Assembly: GCF_014649955.1 (NCBI RefSeq)
Contig: NZ_BMUA01000021.1
Location: 1-64,000 of the forward strand
Length of the DNA: 64,000 nucleotides
Direction of reading: 5' to 3'
Origin: Streptomyces violascens
GTDB lineage: Bacteria; Actinomycetota; Actinomycetes; Streptomycetales; Streptomycetaceae
Of this stretch, positions 55,994-64,000 are shown piece after piece. Position 1 is the stretch's first letter; every line of letters starts with the position of its first letter. The notes under the pieces are model-generated. The model saw only the letters and a program-made list of their open reading frames with translations. It was not told the origin of the DNA and did not search any database. The translations under genes and the position numbers were made by a program.

Positions 55994-57367
55994 TCAGCTT
56001 CTGTAGCGCAGCTGCCTCAAGTAGAGCGCCTGTTCGAGGAGGGACCCGGCCGTGCGGTTGCGGCGATGGGGCCGCAGGCTCGCCACCTGCGACTTGAGCA
56101 GATCATCGGCTCGCGCGCTGGCGATCTGCGGATAGAGGGCGAGGAATTCGGCCCAGGTGTGACAGGCGAGATCCAGGTGACCGAGGCTGAGTTGGGCCTC
56201 CGCCAGGTGCGCCAGCGTGATGGCGCGCGAGCGGTTCTCCCCTTCGGGCCGGTACCGTAGCGACAACTGCAGTTCCCTGACTGCCCGCTGGTGATCGTGC
56301 AAGCCCCTGGCGACGGTGGCGTGCTGCAGCGCAAGGGAGGCGGGGTGGTACGCCCCGACCGGAGCCCACGCCGAATGAGCCGACTCCAGTCGCTGTTCGG
56401 CGGCCGACAGGTGATGGTTCGATGCCCTCAAGTCCCCTGCCACTGCCCTCGTCACCGCCAACTGACCAAGGAGGAAAGCTTGTTGGGGCGGGGAGGCGTG
56501 CGGGATGCCGAGATGCACCGCCTGGGTGGCGAGGCGGTCGGCGTGCTGGAAGTGACCGAGGGCGTGGGCCTGGACGCTCAGCCCCCGCAGGCCCACGGCG
56601 TACCCGGCCCGATCGCCCCCCTCGTGAGCCAGGGACAGGGAGGCGAGGTAGTACTGCTGGGCCTGGGGGTGCAGATTGGAGTCGAAGTGGGCGAATGCGC
56701 AGAGGTAGGCCATCTGCGCAGTGGCGGTGCACAGTTCCCTGCGAAAGCGTGGCTCGGCCGGAGCTCGCAGCCAATCGGTCACGCTGGTGGCGAGGAACCG
56801 GCGCAGGGGTTCCAGCACACTGCCCGCGCCGAAGGCGGCGTCATTCTGTGAGAACACCGACAGAAGGGTCTGGCAGACGGAGATCTGCTCGGGACCGACG
56901 GGTACCTCGCGCCCGGAGAGCTTCGACGCGCTGAGAGAAGTCCCTTGGGCCGGCCACGTCGGCACGGTCAGCGACGTGAGCGAGTAGACGCCGCTCCGGG
57001 TGACGCTGCCCTGGCCGGGCGGCTGGTCCAGGTGCTCCAGCATCGCCGCCACGTCACCTCCCCAGGGAACCGAGCCTTGATCGATGGGCGCGGCATGTGT
57101 GGGGTTCAGCCCGATGTCAACCACGTTCACGGGTCTGCCCAGGGCTCGGGTGAGGACTTCGGCCGCGAGTTCGGGAGCCGGCGAGCGAGGGCGGGTGCCC
57201 TTGAGCCAGTGAGCCACCGCAGTCCGGTCATAAGTCAGGTGCCAACCCTGCTGTGCGCCCTCTGCGTTGATCTCGCGGGCCAGACGGGCCCCGGTCCAAC
57301 CCGCTTCCGCGAGAAGCCGGCGCAGTGGCTGATTGGGAGGCTGCCTGGGTCTCGTGTATGGCGACAT
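55994..57367 (-). CDS. XRE-family regulator with TPR-like C-terminal half
   Basis: A 457-aa protein. The N-terminal HTH reads PLRRLLAEAGWTGARLAREI, then WHLTYDRTAVAHWLKG. The remainder (about 150-450) consists of helical repeats of TPR type (YLASLSLAHEGGDRAGYAVG, LAVTRAVAGDLRASN, LAEAQLSLGHLDLACHTW). This type is often a pathway-specific or pleiotropic regulator in streptomycetes, and binding of a small ligand or peptide by the TPR part is possible. Start 57367 has GGAAGGGGGG 6-8 bases upstream. It is transcribed opposite to the acyl-transfer operon and probably controls it, or the IspH-like gene. Confidence 0.85.
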   Translation of the reverse strand: MSPYTRPRQPPNQPLRRLLAEAGWTGARLAREINAEGAQQGWHLTYDRTAVAHWLKGTRPRSPAPELAAEVLTRALGRPVNVVDIGLNPTHAAPIDQGSVPWGGDVAAMLEHLDQPPGQGSVTRSGVYSLTSLTVPTWPAQGTSLSASKLSGREVPVGPEQISVCQTLLSVFSQNDAAFGAGSVLEPLRRFLATSVTDWLRAPAEPRFRRELCTATAQMAYLCAFAHFDSNLHPQAQQYYLASLSLAHEGGDRAGYAVGLRGLSVQAHALGHFQHADRLATQAVHLGIPHASPPQQAFLLGQLAVTRAVAGDLRASNHHLSAAEQRLESAHSAWAPVGAYHPASLALQHATVARGLHDHQRAVRELQLSLRYRPEGENRSRAITLAHLAEAQLSLGHLDLACHTWAEFLALYPQIASARADDLLKSQVASLRPHRRNRTAGSLLEQALYLRQLRYRS

Positions 57368-57595
57368 GTGGCCCCCCTTCCCGAAGTTCAACATTCGCTT
57401 CGGTTCAACATCTTGCCGCTCGCTGCACTGCGTCTTGGAGAGTGCAGTCGAGCACTCTTCAGAGTGAGGCCGGAAACGGCGTCGCGGCAGGGCGCGCAGG
57501 GGCTTCTCCCGTGCGATGAATTCCGCCCCTGGCGCATGTGCGATGCGAGTTCCCTCCGCCGCGCCCCCGCGGCATTACAACAGTAAGGCCATGTC

Positions 57596-58828
57596 ATGCA
57601 GTTTTTCGAAACATTGAACGTCCGCACGGCTCAAGGCCGTTGTGGCCTGGAAGATGTGGATAGCGTCACCGGCCTTCCCTGTACGGTGGCCGGCCTGGTG
57701 GCCCGGGTGTTCGGCACTCCGGTGGTGTACAGCGCGCGCCATCGGGACGGCGGTCCGTCGAGGTGGAGGAAGTACGGTACGTACGCGCCGAACCCGACGG
57801 GACTCGCTGCCCCGTTCGCGCCTCTGGGGGAGACGAAGGCGACTCAGTGCGCCACACAGGGGGGCTCGGACGCTGCATCTGACGCCCGTCACGTGCATCT
57901 CTTCCCGGGGCAAGGGGACTTCCGCCTGACGCCGCTGCTGCGCGCGAGCGGTCCGCTGCGCAGGGCCGCCCGCGAAGTGTTGGAGGAAGTGGACCAGGTC
58001 TCGGCCCGCCACGGGCTGCCGCTTCTGGCGCCCTGGCTCCTGGGCGCCACGCCCCCCAGCGGCCGCGACCTTGCGAAGGCGCCGCCGGGCGTGATGCAAC
58101 TCGCCCAGTTCGGGGCGTCCTTGGCCGTGCACCGGGCGCTGTGCGAGCGCTTCGGGACGCCGGATGCGGTGGTCGGCGTCAGCTTCGGGGAGATCGCCGC
58201 ACTGACCGCCGCGGGCGCGTTCGAGCCGGCCGAGGGCGCGGAGATTGCCTGGGAGCTGGGGAGGATCCTGATCGGCACCTGCCCCGGCGGTCTGACTCTC
58301 CTGGGGTGCGGCGACCGTGCGGCCTGTTCCCTGCTGTCGCGCGCTGCCGCCCAGGACACCGCCGTGGCCTGTGTCAATGACGATCGGGAAACCGTCGTCA
58401 GCGGTCCCGTCAACCAACTGCAACGGGTCGAGAAGGCTGCCGCGGGGCGCGGGGTCGAAGCGGTGCGGCTCCGGCTGCCCTTCTCCTCCCACCACCCCGC
58501 CCTGCGCCGCCAGTCGGAAGAGTTCACCCAAGCGGTCCGCCGTCATCCAGCACGGCCCACGAGGTGCATGGTGGTGTCCGCCGTCGCCCGCCGCTGCTAC
58601 GTACCCGGCGAGGACTTGGCCGCGCGGCTCGCCGACTGTCTGGTGCTGCCTGCCCACGTTCCGGATGCCGTCACCCTGGCCGCCGCCCACCTCTTGCCCG
58701 GCCAGGCCCTCCGGCTCTACGAGGCCGGCACCGGAAGCGCCCTGAGCCAAAACGCCCGCCGCATCCTGGCCGGACGGCCCGCCACGGTCCACGCGCCGCT
58801 GGCCGACCTCGGCTTCTTCTCGTGGTGA
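57596..58828 (+). CDS. Malonyl/acyl transferase (AT), first gene of the acyl-chain operon
   Basis: A 410-aa acyltransferase. The AT core begins at residue about 100: LFPGQGDF, AQFGASLAVHRAL, GVSFGE with nucleophile Ser196, and FSSHHPALR with His299 at the position of the FabD SH motif. About 95 residues before the core are extra and have no known fold. Family role: moving malonyl or another acyl unit from CoA to an ACP. No other start is well placed, although the N-terminal extension is unusual. Next gene at 33 bases. Confidence 0.82.
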   Translation: MQFFETLNVRTAQGRCGLEDVDSVTGLPCTVAGLVARVFGTPVVYSARHRDGGPSRWRKYGTYAPNPTGLAAPFAPLGETKATQCATQGGSDAASDARHVHLFPGQGDFRLTPLLRASGPLRRAAREVLEEVDQVSARHGLPLLAPWLLGATPPSGRDLAKAPPGVMQLAQFGASLAVHRALCERFGTPDAVVGVSFGEIAALTAAGAFEPAEGAEIAWELGRILIGTCPGGLTLLGCGDRAACSLLSRAAAQDTAVACVNDDRETVVSGPVNQLQRVEKAAAGRGVEAVRLRLPFSSHHPALRRQSEEFTQAVRRHPARPTRCMVVSAVARRCYVPGEDLAARLADCLVLPAHVPDAVTLAAAHLLPGQALRLYEAGTGSALSQNARRILAGRPATVHAPLADLGFFSW

Positions 58829-58861
58829 CGCCCCTCCCCGCCCGAGCCCCGGAGACCCCCC

Positions 58862-60727
58862 ATGCCCACCAGCCCCTTGCCCTGCCCCTCCCCGTTGAAC
58901 ACGCTGGTGCACGGGACGTGTCCGCCACCGTTCCTCGACGCCCTCCACCATGCCCTGAGTCACGACCCGGCGCCGGACGGCCCCACTCCGTACGACAGGG
59001 ACGCTCATCTGACGCACCGTCTGCAACGGTTGTCCGAGAGTCTGCCCGCCGCCCGCCGCATGCTCCGGGCCCCGGAGCAGCTCGCCGCGCTCATCGCCTG
59101 GACCGCCGCGGCCGAGCCGGCCCTGTGCATGACGCTCATCAACCACACGCTCCTGGGCTTGGGGTCCATGACCCACCTGGCCCCCGACCACGCCCCGCTG
59201 GAGAAGAAGTTCGAAACGCTGGAGTCGGCGCGCGCCAAGTGCTCGTATCTGATCACCGAGGTCGGCAGGTCCAACAGCCATCTGGCCGTCCGCACCCGGG
59301 CCGTGTTCGAACCGGAGACCCGTGATTTCGTCCTGACCACTCCGGATGCGGAGGCGGCCAAGTTCTCGGGCACGGCCGCTCACGGCATCCCGCGCGTCGG
59401 AGTCGTCCTGGCCCGCCTGATCGTGGCAGAGGAGGACTGCGGTGTCTTCCCGTTCGTGGTGGACCTCACCGACGGTTCCGGTCCGCTGCCCGGGGTGAAG
59501 ATGACCGCCCCGGTGGAACTCGGCGCCCTGCCCCTGGACTACACCCTGATCCGCTTCGACGGAGTACGGCTGCCCTGGGAGCACTGGCTGTGCGACGACG
59601 CCACCCTCGGCCCGAACGGCCTGTTTCACGACCCCCTCGGCTCTCCCGACCGGCGTCTGCAGCGCACCCTGTGCGTGGGCCAGGGGCTGTGGGGCACCCT
59701 CCCGGCTGCGGCCGCCGCCCTCGCACGACAAGCCGGGGTGCTGGCCGTCCGCTACGCCAGGGGGCGCCGCACCCAAGGCCGGCTCGCGCCCGGCACACCG
59801 CTCCTGCGCTACCGCAGTCAACAACACGCGGTCCTGGGCGCGATGGCCGACGCGTTCGCCCTGACCTGCGCCGCCTCCCGGGCTCTCGGGCTCTGGTCCG
59901 GCTCTCTGATCGGCGCCGCGGACAGCGGCCCGGCCGACGGCGGCGACACGATGGCCTTCGCCCCCTGGTCGGCGGTGAACCGGCCGCTGTCCGCCTACAA
60001 GGCCCACAGCATCCGCGAAGCAGCCCGCGTCATCGACCTCTGTCAGCGCCACTGCGGATTCGCGGGCCTGCTCGACACCAACCGTCTCGCCGCCTACCGA
60101 GGCTTCCTCCAAGCCTTCGACCCGGCCGGCGGCGACAACCAGTTGATCTACTACGACGTCGGCCGCGCCCTCGCCGACGAGGCCCTGCCTTCGGCGGACA
60201 CCGGCCCCTTGCCACCCGCACCAGACCCGCAGTGGTGGCCGGCCGTGCTGAGCCGCCACACCCACCGGCTCTCGCACCGCCTCAGGACGCGACGCGACGC
60301 GCTGGCCACGGCCGGCCCGCACGCCAGGGACAGCTTCGAGGTGTGGAACCCACTGCTGGACGAGGCCGCCGAACTCGGCACCGCCTATGCCGCCCGCCTC
60401 GCGGCCGACGACGTCATCCGCTCCCTCACCACGGTCACCGACGCCGAAACCCTGGCCGTCTTGGAGCCGCTCGCCGCGCTGCACGGCGTCCTGGCCGCCC
60501 GCAGGCAAGCCGGGTCCCTGCTCGCCGCGGGGACCCTGGTCCCCACCGACCTGGACGAGCTGCCCCACCTCACCGACCGGCTCTGCGACGCGATCCTGCC
60601 CCACCTTCCGCAACTGGAGGACGCCTTCGCGCTCCCCTCCGACATCGTCCGCGCCCCTTTGGGAGCCGAAAACTACATCGAAGCCCTCGCCCAGAACCTG
60701 AACTGGAAGAACGGTGCCCCTTCATGA
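58862..60727 (+). CDS. Acyl-CoA oxidase/dehydrogenase-like flavoprotein lacking the usual catalytic Glu
   Basis: A 621-aa member of the acyl-CoA oxidase fold: AKFSGTAAHGIPRVGVVLARLI (middle beta domain), SAVNRPLSAYKAHSIREAAR, HCGFAGLLDTNRLAAYR and GGDNQLIYYDVGRAL. In acyl-CoA oxidases this block reads YEGDN with Glu as catalytic base; here it is AGGDN (Gly423 at the Glu position), so alpha-beta desaturation may not occur or another residue acts. FAD-binding positions otherwise seem kept. ATG 58862, downstream of the AT gene by 33 bases. Its stop overlaps the next start (ATGA). Role: oxidising or binding an acyl intermediate. Confidence 0.75.
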   Translation: MPTSPLPCPSPLNTLVHGTCPPPFLDALHHALSHDPAPDGPTPYDRDAHLTHRLQRLSESLPAARRMLRAPEQLAALIAWTAAAEPALCMTLINHTLLGLGSMTHLAPDHAPLEKKFETLESARAKCSYLITEVGRSNSHLAVRTRAVFEPETRDFVLTTPDAEAAKFSGTAAHGIPRVGVVLARLIVAEEDCGVFPFVVDLTDGSGPLPGVKMTAPVELGALPLDYTLIRFDGVRLPWEHWLCDDATLGPNGLFHDPLGSPDRRLQRTLCVGQGLWGTLPAAAAALARQAGVLAVRYARGRRTQGRLAPGTPLLRYRSQQHAVLGAMADAFALTCAASRALGLWSGSLIGAADSGPADGGDTMAFAPWSAVNRPLSAYKAHSIREAARVIDLCQRHCGFAGLLDTNRLAAYRGFLQAFDPAGGDNQLIYYDVGRALADEALPSADTGPLPPAPDPQWWPAVLSRHTHRLSHRLRTRRDALATAGPHARDSFEVWNPLLDEAAELGTAYAARLAADDVIRSLTTVTDAETLAVLEPLAALHGVLAARRQAGSLLAAGTLVPTDLDELPHLTDRLCDAILPHLPQLEDAFALPSDIVRAPLGAENYIEALAQNLNWKNGAPS

Positions 60728-61815
60728 ACCGCTCCCTGTCCCACAGCCCCATCGGCATCCGGGGCATGGGCAGTTACCTGCCCCAGGACATCCGCTCCAA
60801 CGAGGAGGTCGCCCGCCGGACCGGGGTGACGGCAGATTGGATTCGAGAACGCACCGGAGTACGCGCACGGCACGTTGCCGCGCCCGACGAGGCCGCCTCC
60901 GACCTCGCGGCCAGTGCCGTACGGGCGGCCGCCACCGCCGCCGGCATCGACGCGGCCGACATCAGCCTGCTGATCTGCGCGACCTCCACCCCCGACGAGC
61001 TGGGCCCCGCCACCGCCTGCCGCGTACAGGCCCTCCTCAAGGCCGAGCACGCGGTGGCCCTCGACGTCAGCGCGGCCTGCTCCGGATGGCTGTTCGCCAT
61101 CAAGGTCGCCCACGACTGGCTGCGCGCGGACCATACACCCCGCTACGCCGCAGTTGTAGGGGTCGAGGTCTACTCGAAGTTCCTCGACCCCGAGGACCGG
61201 GCCACCTCGGTGCTCTTCGCCGACGGAGCCGCAGCCGCCATCCTCGGTCCGGTCGGCCCCGACGAAGGATTCCAGGACTTCGACTTCGGCTCCGACGGCA
61301 CCCTCGCCGACCAAGTCCTCATCCCCGCCGGCGGTAGTCGGCTCCCCGCCGACGCCACCACCCTGGCCGACAAGGGCCACTGCATCCACATGGACGGACG
61401 TTCCGTCAGCCACTTCATCAGTGCGACCTTCCCGCGTCTGGTGCACGAGTCCCTCGCCCGCAACCGCCTGTCCGTGAGCGACATCGACTGCCTCGTCGCC
61501 CACCAGCCCAACCCGGTCCTGCTGCACCGGTTGGGGCGGCAACTGGGCATCGACATCCCCACCCTCGTCATCGTCGGGGACGAGGTCGGCAACATCGGCG
61601 CGGCCAGCGCCCCCTATGCCTTGACCGCGGCTGCGGGCCGCCACGCTCTCCGCCCCAAGGACCGCGTCCTGATCACGGTCTTCGGCGCCGGCATGACCTG
61701 GGGCAGCGCCCTGCTCACCTGGAGCGGTGCTCCCGCCGTCCGTATCGCCCCCACCAGGAGCAACCTGCCCGAACGAGAAAGGCCCCGGTATGACCACCTC
61801 ACCCAGCGCCCTTGA
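60724..61815 (+). CDS. Ketoacyl-ACP synthase III (KAS III)-type condensing enzyme 1
   Basis: A 363-aa thiolase-fold enzyme with the full KAS III triad: Cys119 (DVSAACSGWL), His260 (VAHQPN) and Asn290 (EVGNIGAAS). It begins IGIRGMGSYLPQDIRSNEE and has DWIRERTGVRARH, as in FabH-type proteins, and GSVLFADGAAAAILG. Role: decarboxylative condensation of an acyl-CoA or acyl-ACP with malonyl-ACP. ATGA overlap with the previous gene shows translational coupling; it overlaps the SDR gene by 26 bases. Confidence 0.92.
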   Translation: MNRSLSHSPIGIRGMGSYLPQDIRSNEEVARRTGVTADWIRERTGVRARHVAAPDEAASDLAASAVRAAATAAGIDAADISLLICATSTPDELGPATACRVQALLKAEHAVALDVSAACSGWLFAIKVAHDWLRADHTPRYAAVVGVEVYSKFLDPEDRATSVLFADGAAAAILGPVGPDEGFQDFDFGSDGTLADQVLIPAGGSRLPADATTLADKGHCIHMDGRSVSHFISATFPRLVHESLARNRLSVSDIDCLVAHQPNPVLLHRLGRQLGIDIPTLVIVGDEVGNIGAASAPYALTAAAGRHALRPKDRVLITVFGAGMTWGSALLTWSGAPAVRIAPTRSNLPERERPRYDHLTQRP

Positions 61816-62641
61816 CCACTTCCGCCTCGACGGGGCACGTGCCCTGGTCACCGGGGCCTCCCGCGGCATCGGCAGGGCCACCGCCCTGGCTCTCGCCGAC
61901 GCGGGCTGCGACTTGGCCCTCTCAGCACGTCAGGTGGACGCCCTGCGAGATACCGTCCACATGGTCGAGGAACGCGGCCGCAAGGCAGTTGCCATCCCCG
62001 CCGACCTCACCCGGCCCGGCGCGCCCGGCACCGTCGTCGACCAGTCCGCCGCTTTCCTCAGCGGACTCGACATCGTTGTGCACAACGCCGGTACCCTGCC
62101 TACCGCGGACGACGGATCCCCGGTCGTCACACCCCTCCAGGCGTCCGAACAGGCCCACTGGGACCACGTCATCGCCCTGAACCTCAACGCCACCGCCGCC
62201 CTGTGCAGGGCCGCACACCGATACCTGGCCGACTCCGAGCGGGCCAGCCTGATCCTCATGTCCTCCGTGGCCGGCCTGGTCGGTACCCCCATGATGGAGG
62301 CCTACGCAGCCTCCAAGGCCGCTCAGATCTCGCTGGCCCGCAGCCTCGCCGTCGGCTGGGCCCGCCAGGGGATCCGCGTCAACGCCCTGTGCCCCGGCTG
62401 GACGCGCACCGACATGACCGAGTTCGCCGCGACCACCGGCCCGCTCTCCGACTGGCTGATGGCTCACGTCCCGCTCGGCCGCTGGGCGGAGCCCGAAGAA
62501 GTCGCCCACGCGGCGCTCTTCCTCGCCGGTCCCGGCTCAGCCTTCGTCACCGGCCACGCCCTCGTCCTGGACGGCGGACTCGCCGTCGCCGACGGAGGGC
62601 TGGCAGGCATCCCCAAACCGCCGTCCCCCTTCGCCGCCTGA
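61790..62641 (+). CDS. SDR-family ketoreductase (FabG-like)
   Basis: A 283-aa NAD(P)-binding reductase. Nucleotide-binding TGASRGIGRA, NAG in HNAGTL, catalytic SSVAG (Ser), YAASK (Tyr-Lys) and the PGW-type loop after RVNAL. Role: reducing the ketone formed by the KAS enzymes. The start at 61790 lies within the KAS III gene and has GAGAAAGG upstream. The next gene's GTG is 21 bases beyond its stop, after TCGGAGG. Confidence 0.92.
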   Translation: MTTSPSALDHFRLDGARALVTGASRGIGRATALALADAGCDLALSARQVDALRDTVHMVEERGRKAVAIPADLTRPGAPGTVVDQSAAFLSGLDIVVHNAGTLPTADDGSPVVTPLQASEQAHWDHVIALNLNATAALCRAAHRYLADSERASLILMSSVAGLVGTPMMEAYAASKAAQISLARSLAVGWARQGIRVNALCPGWTRTDMTEFAATTGPLSDWLMAHVPLGRWAEPEEVAHAALFLAGPGSAFVTGHALVLDGGLAVADGGLAGIPKPPSPFAA

Positions 62642-62662
62642 CCCCTCCCATCGGAGGCACCC

Positions 62663-63742
62663 GTGCGCTTCGACGACTCCACCGCAGTGATCACCGGCAT
62701 CGGCTCCTGCCTTCCCGACCACATCCTCAGCAACGACGACATCATCGCCGCCGGCGCGCTGGCCACCAGCGACGACTGGATCCGCACCCGCACCGGCATC
62801 GACAAACGCCGCCGCGTCGCACCCGGCCAGACCACCGGCGACCTCGCCACCGGGGCCGGATCCGCTGCCCTCGCGTCGGCCGGAAACCCTCGGGTAGACC
62901 TGGTCATCCTGGCCACTTCCACCCCCGACCACCCCTGCCCGGCGACCGCCCCATGGGTCGCCCACCGCCTGGGGCTGGACCAGGTCCCCGCCTTCGACCT
63001 CGCCGCCGTCTGCTCCGGATTCCTGTACGCCCTGGCCACCGCCACCGCCTCGATCCGCGGCGGACTGTGCAGGAGCTGCCTGGTCATTGGTGCTGACACC
63101 TACTCCACCATCATCAACCCACACGACCGGGAGACCGCAGGGTTGTTCGGTGACGGCGCCGGGGCCGTCGTCCTGAGCGGCGGTGCCGCAGACACACCGG
63201 GCGCGATCCTGGCCGCCGACCTCGGATCCGACGGCGACAACCACCACCTGATCAACATCCCCGCAGGCGGCTCCCGCCACCCGCACCAGCAGCCCCCGCC
63301 CGGGCCCGACAGCCACTACTTCCACATGCGCGGTCGGGAGGTCTACGCACACGCCGTACGGCACATGACGCGCTCCACCCAGCAGGTCCTCACGACCGCG
63401 GGATGGGCCACCCACACCAAGTGCGCCTTCATCGGACACCAGGCCAACCAGCGCATCCTCGACTCCGTCGCCGACCGCCTCGGCGTGCCGCCGGCCCACC
63501 GCTTCGGCAACATCGGGCGCCTCGGCAACACCGCCGCGGCCTCCATTCCCCTGGTGCTCGCGGACCCAGCAACCCAACAGGTCCTCAGCCCCGGCGACCG
63601 GACCGTCCTCACAGCCTTCGGCGGCGGCCTCACCTGGGCTTCCATCGCCCTCACCTGGCCGGCCGTCACGCCCCGCACCGCCCCGGCGAAAGCCCACCTC
63701 ACGGCCGCCGCCACCCCCAACCTCGAAAGGAGTCGGCGATGA
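62663..63742 (+). CDS. Ketoacyl-ACP synthase III (KAS III)-type condensing enzyme 2
   Basis: A 359-aa paralogue of the KAS III two genes upstream. Its triad is intact: Cys117 (LAAVCSGFLYAL), His259 (GHQANQR) and Asn289 (RLGNTAAAS). It starts AVITGIGSCLPDHILSNDD and has DWIRTRTGIDKRR. GTG start with GGAGG 6 bases upstream. Two KAS III copies in one operon point to two condensing events or different starters, or a heterodimer, but both have full active sites. Overlaps the ACP by ATGA. Confidence 0.92.
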   Translation: MRFDDSTAVITGIGSCLPDHILSNDDIIAAGALATSDDWIRTRTGIDKRRRVAPGQTTGDLATGAGSAALASAGNPRVDLVILATSTPDHPCPATAPWVAHRLGLDQVPAFDLAAVCSGFLYALATATASIRGGLCRSCLVIGADTYSTIINPHDRETAGLFGDGAGAVVLSGGAADTPGAILAADLGSDGDNHHLINIPAGGSRHPHQQPPPGPDSHYFHMRGREVYAHAVRHMTRSTQQVLTTAGWATHTKCAFIGHQANQRILDSVADRLGVPPAHRFGNIGRLGNTAAASIPLVLADPATQQVLSPGDRTVLTAFGGGLTWASIALTWPAVTPRTAPAKAHLTAAATPNLERSRR

Positions 63743-64000
63743 ACGCCGTCCTGACCCACCTCACCACCCTCCTCACCACCAAGTTCGACGTGCCCGCAGA
63801 CCTGGCCACCCCCGCCGCCACCCTCGCCGACCTCGAACTGGACTCGCTGGCCACTGTGGAGCTCTACGTCACGCTCCAAGAGCACTGGGGCGTACCCCTG
63901 GACGACAACGACGCCACCCCCGACCGCACCGTCGAAGAAATCACCCGAACCGTCACGGCCCTGCTCAGCGGGCAGAACCAGCCGGCGTCGGGACGCGGGG
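63739..64000 (+). CDS. Acyl carrier protein (runs off the window)
   Basis: At least 87 residues are visible without a stop codon. The attachment motif is DLELDSLATVEL with Ser36; the pattern and spacing match the orphan ACP at 20746. It overlaps the KAS III gene by ATGA and is thus co-translated; it is the carrier for the acyl-chain operon. The C-terminal end is not in the window. Confidence 0.9.
   Translation, partial: MNAVLTHLTTLLTTKFDVPADLATPAATLADLELDSLATVELYVTLQEHWGVPLDDNDATPDRTVEEITRTVTALLSGQNQPASGRG

Noticed and set aside
57575..60613. 1012-codon minus-strand frame opposite the AT and oxidase genes
   Set aside because: It is a shadow of two genes with clear catalytic motifs; it has no ribosome site or recognisable domain.

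Overview
The window looks like part of a Streptomyces-type actinomycete chromosome. GC content is very high, third codon positions are almost always G or C, GTG and TTG starts occur, many secreted proteins carry Tat/Sec-like leaders, rare TTA (bldA-type) codons appear, and there are many decayed insertion sequences. The mix of accessory genes, toxin genes, secreted enzymes and transposase remains suggests a chromosome arm rather than the core, although no terminal repeat or replication origin is visible.

Layout. 0-3 kb: a secreted NAD-glycohydrolase-type (TNT) toxin gene faces its probable immunity gene across a shared terminator. 3-9 kb: degraded transposases (IS4/IS701-like, ISL3, IS5) surround a VOC protein and an ECF41-type sigma factor with a WrbA-like flavoprotein. 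9-15.5 kb: a class A penicillin-binding protein with altered transpeptidase motifs, an FAD oxidoreductase, a GNAT protein, and two copies (one intact, one broken) of an unknown small gene. 15.5-25 kb: mostly relics (a possible toxin/nuclease fragment and IS701-, IS630- and IS1182-like transposases) around a small secreted protein, an SGNH lipase, an orphan acyl carrier protein, an acyltransferase-3 membrane protein and an I36-type secreted inhibitor.

25.4-34.2 kb is the most unusual part. Two very large proteins (1237 and 1378 aa) that I cannot assign are followed by a secreted trypsin-like protease in one tight operon. The first gene has a TTA codon at position 13, and the protease gene has an in-frame TAG followed by more coding sequence. 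This operon is the best candidate for an undescribed system.

35-45.7 kb: a mycothiol/glutathionyl-hydroquinone reductase-like GST; a VanJ-like membrane phosphatase/phosphodiesterase next to a CseB/CseC-like two-component system; a DHFR-family protein; and an F420/NADP reductase plus inositol-phosphatase-like pair divergent from a LysR regulator with a clear T-N11-A box. 46-54.6 kb: further pseudogenes (DUF3592-like, ISL3, tyrosine integrase, IS5, IS630, alpha/beta hydrolase), a tandem pair of secreted TAP-like hydrolases with a perfect (AACGGC)9 repeat upstream, and two small secreted proteins.

54.8-64 kb: the left part of a biosynthetic cluster that runs off the window. It holds an IspH-like paralogue, an XRE/TPR regulator on the opposite strand, and a one-direction operon of acyltransferase, acyl-CoA oxidase-like protein, KAS III, SDR reductase, second KAS III and acyl carrier protein, several of them overlapping by ATGA. 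These encode loading, condensation, ketoreduction and possibly oxidation of a short ACP-bound acyl chain; the product cannot be named from this window.
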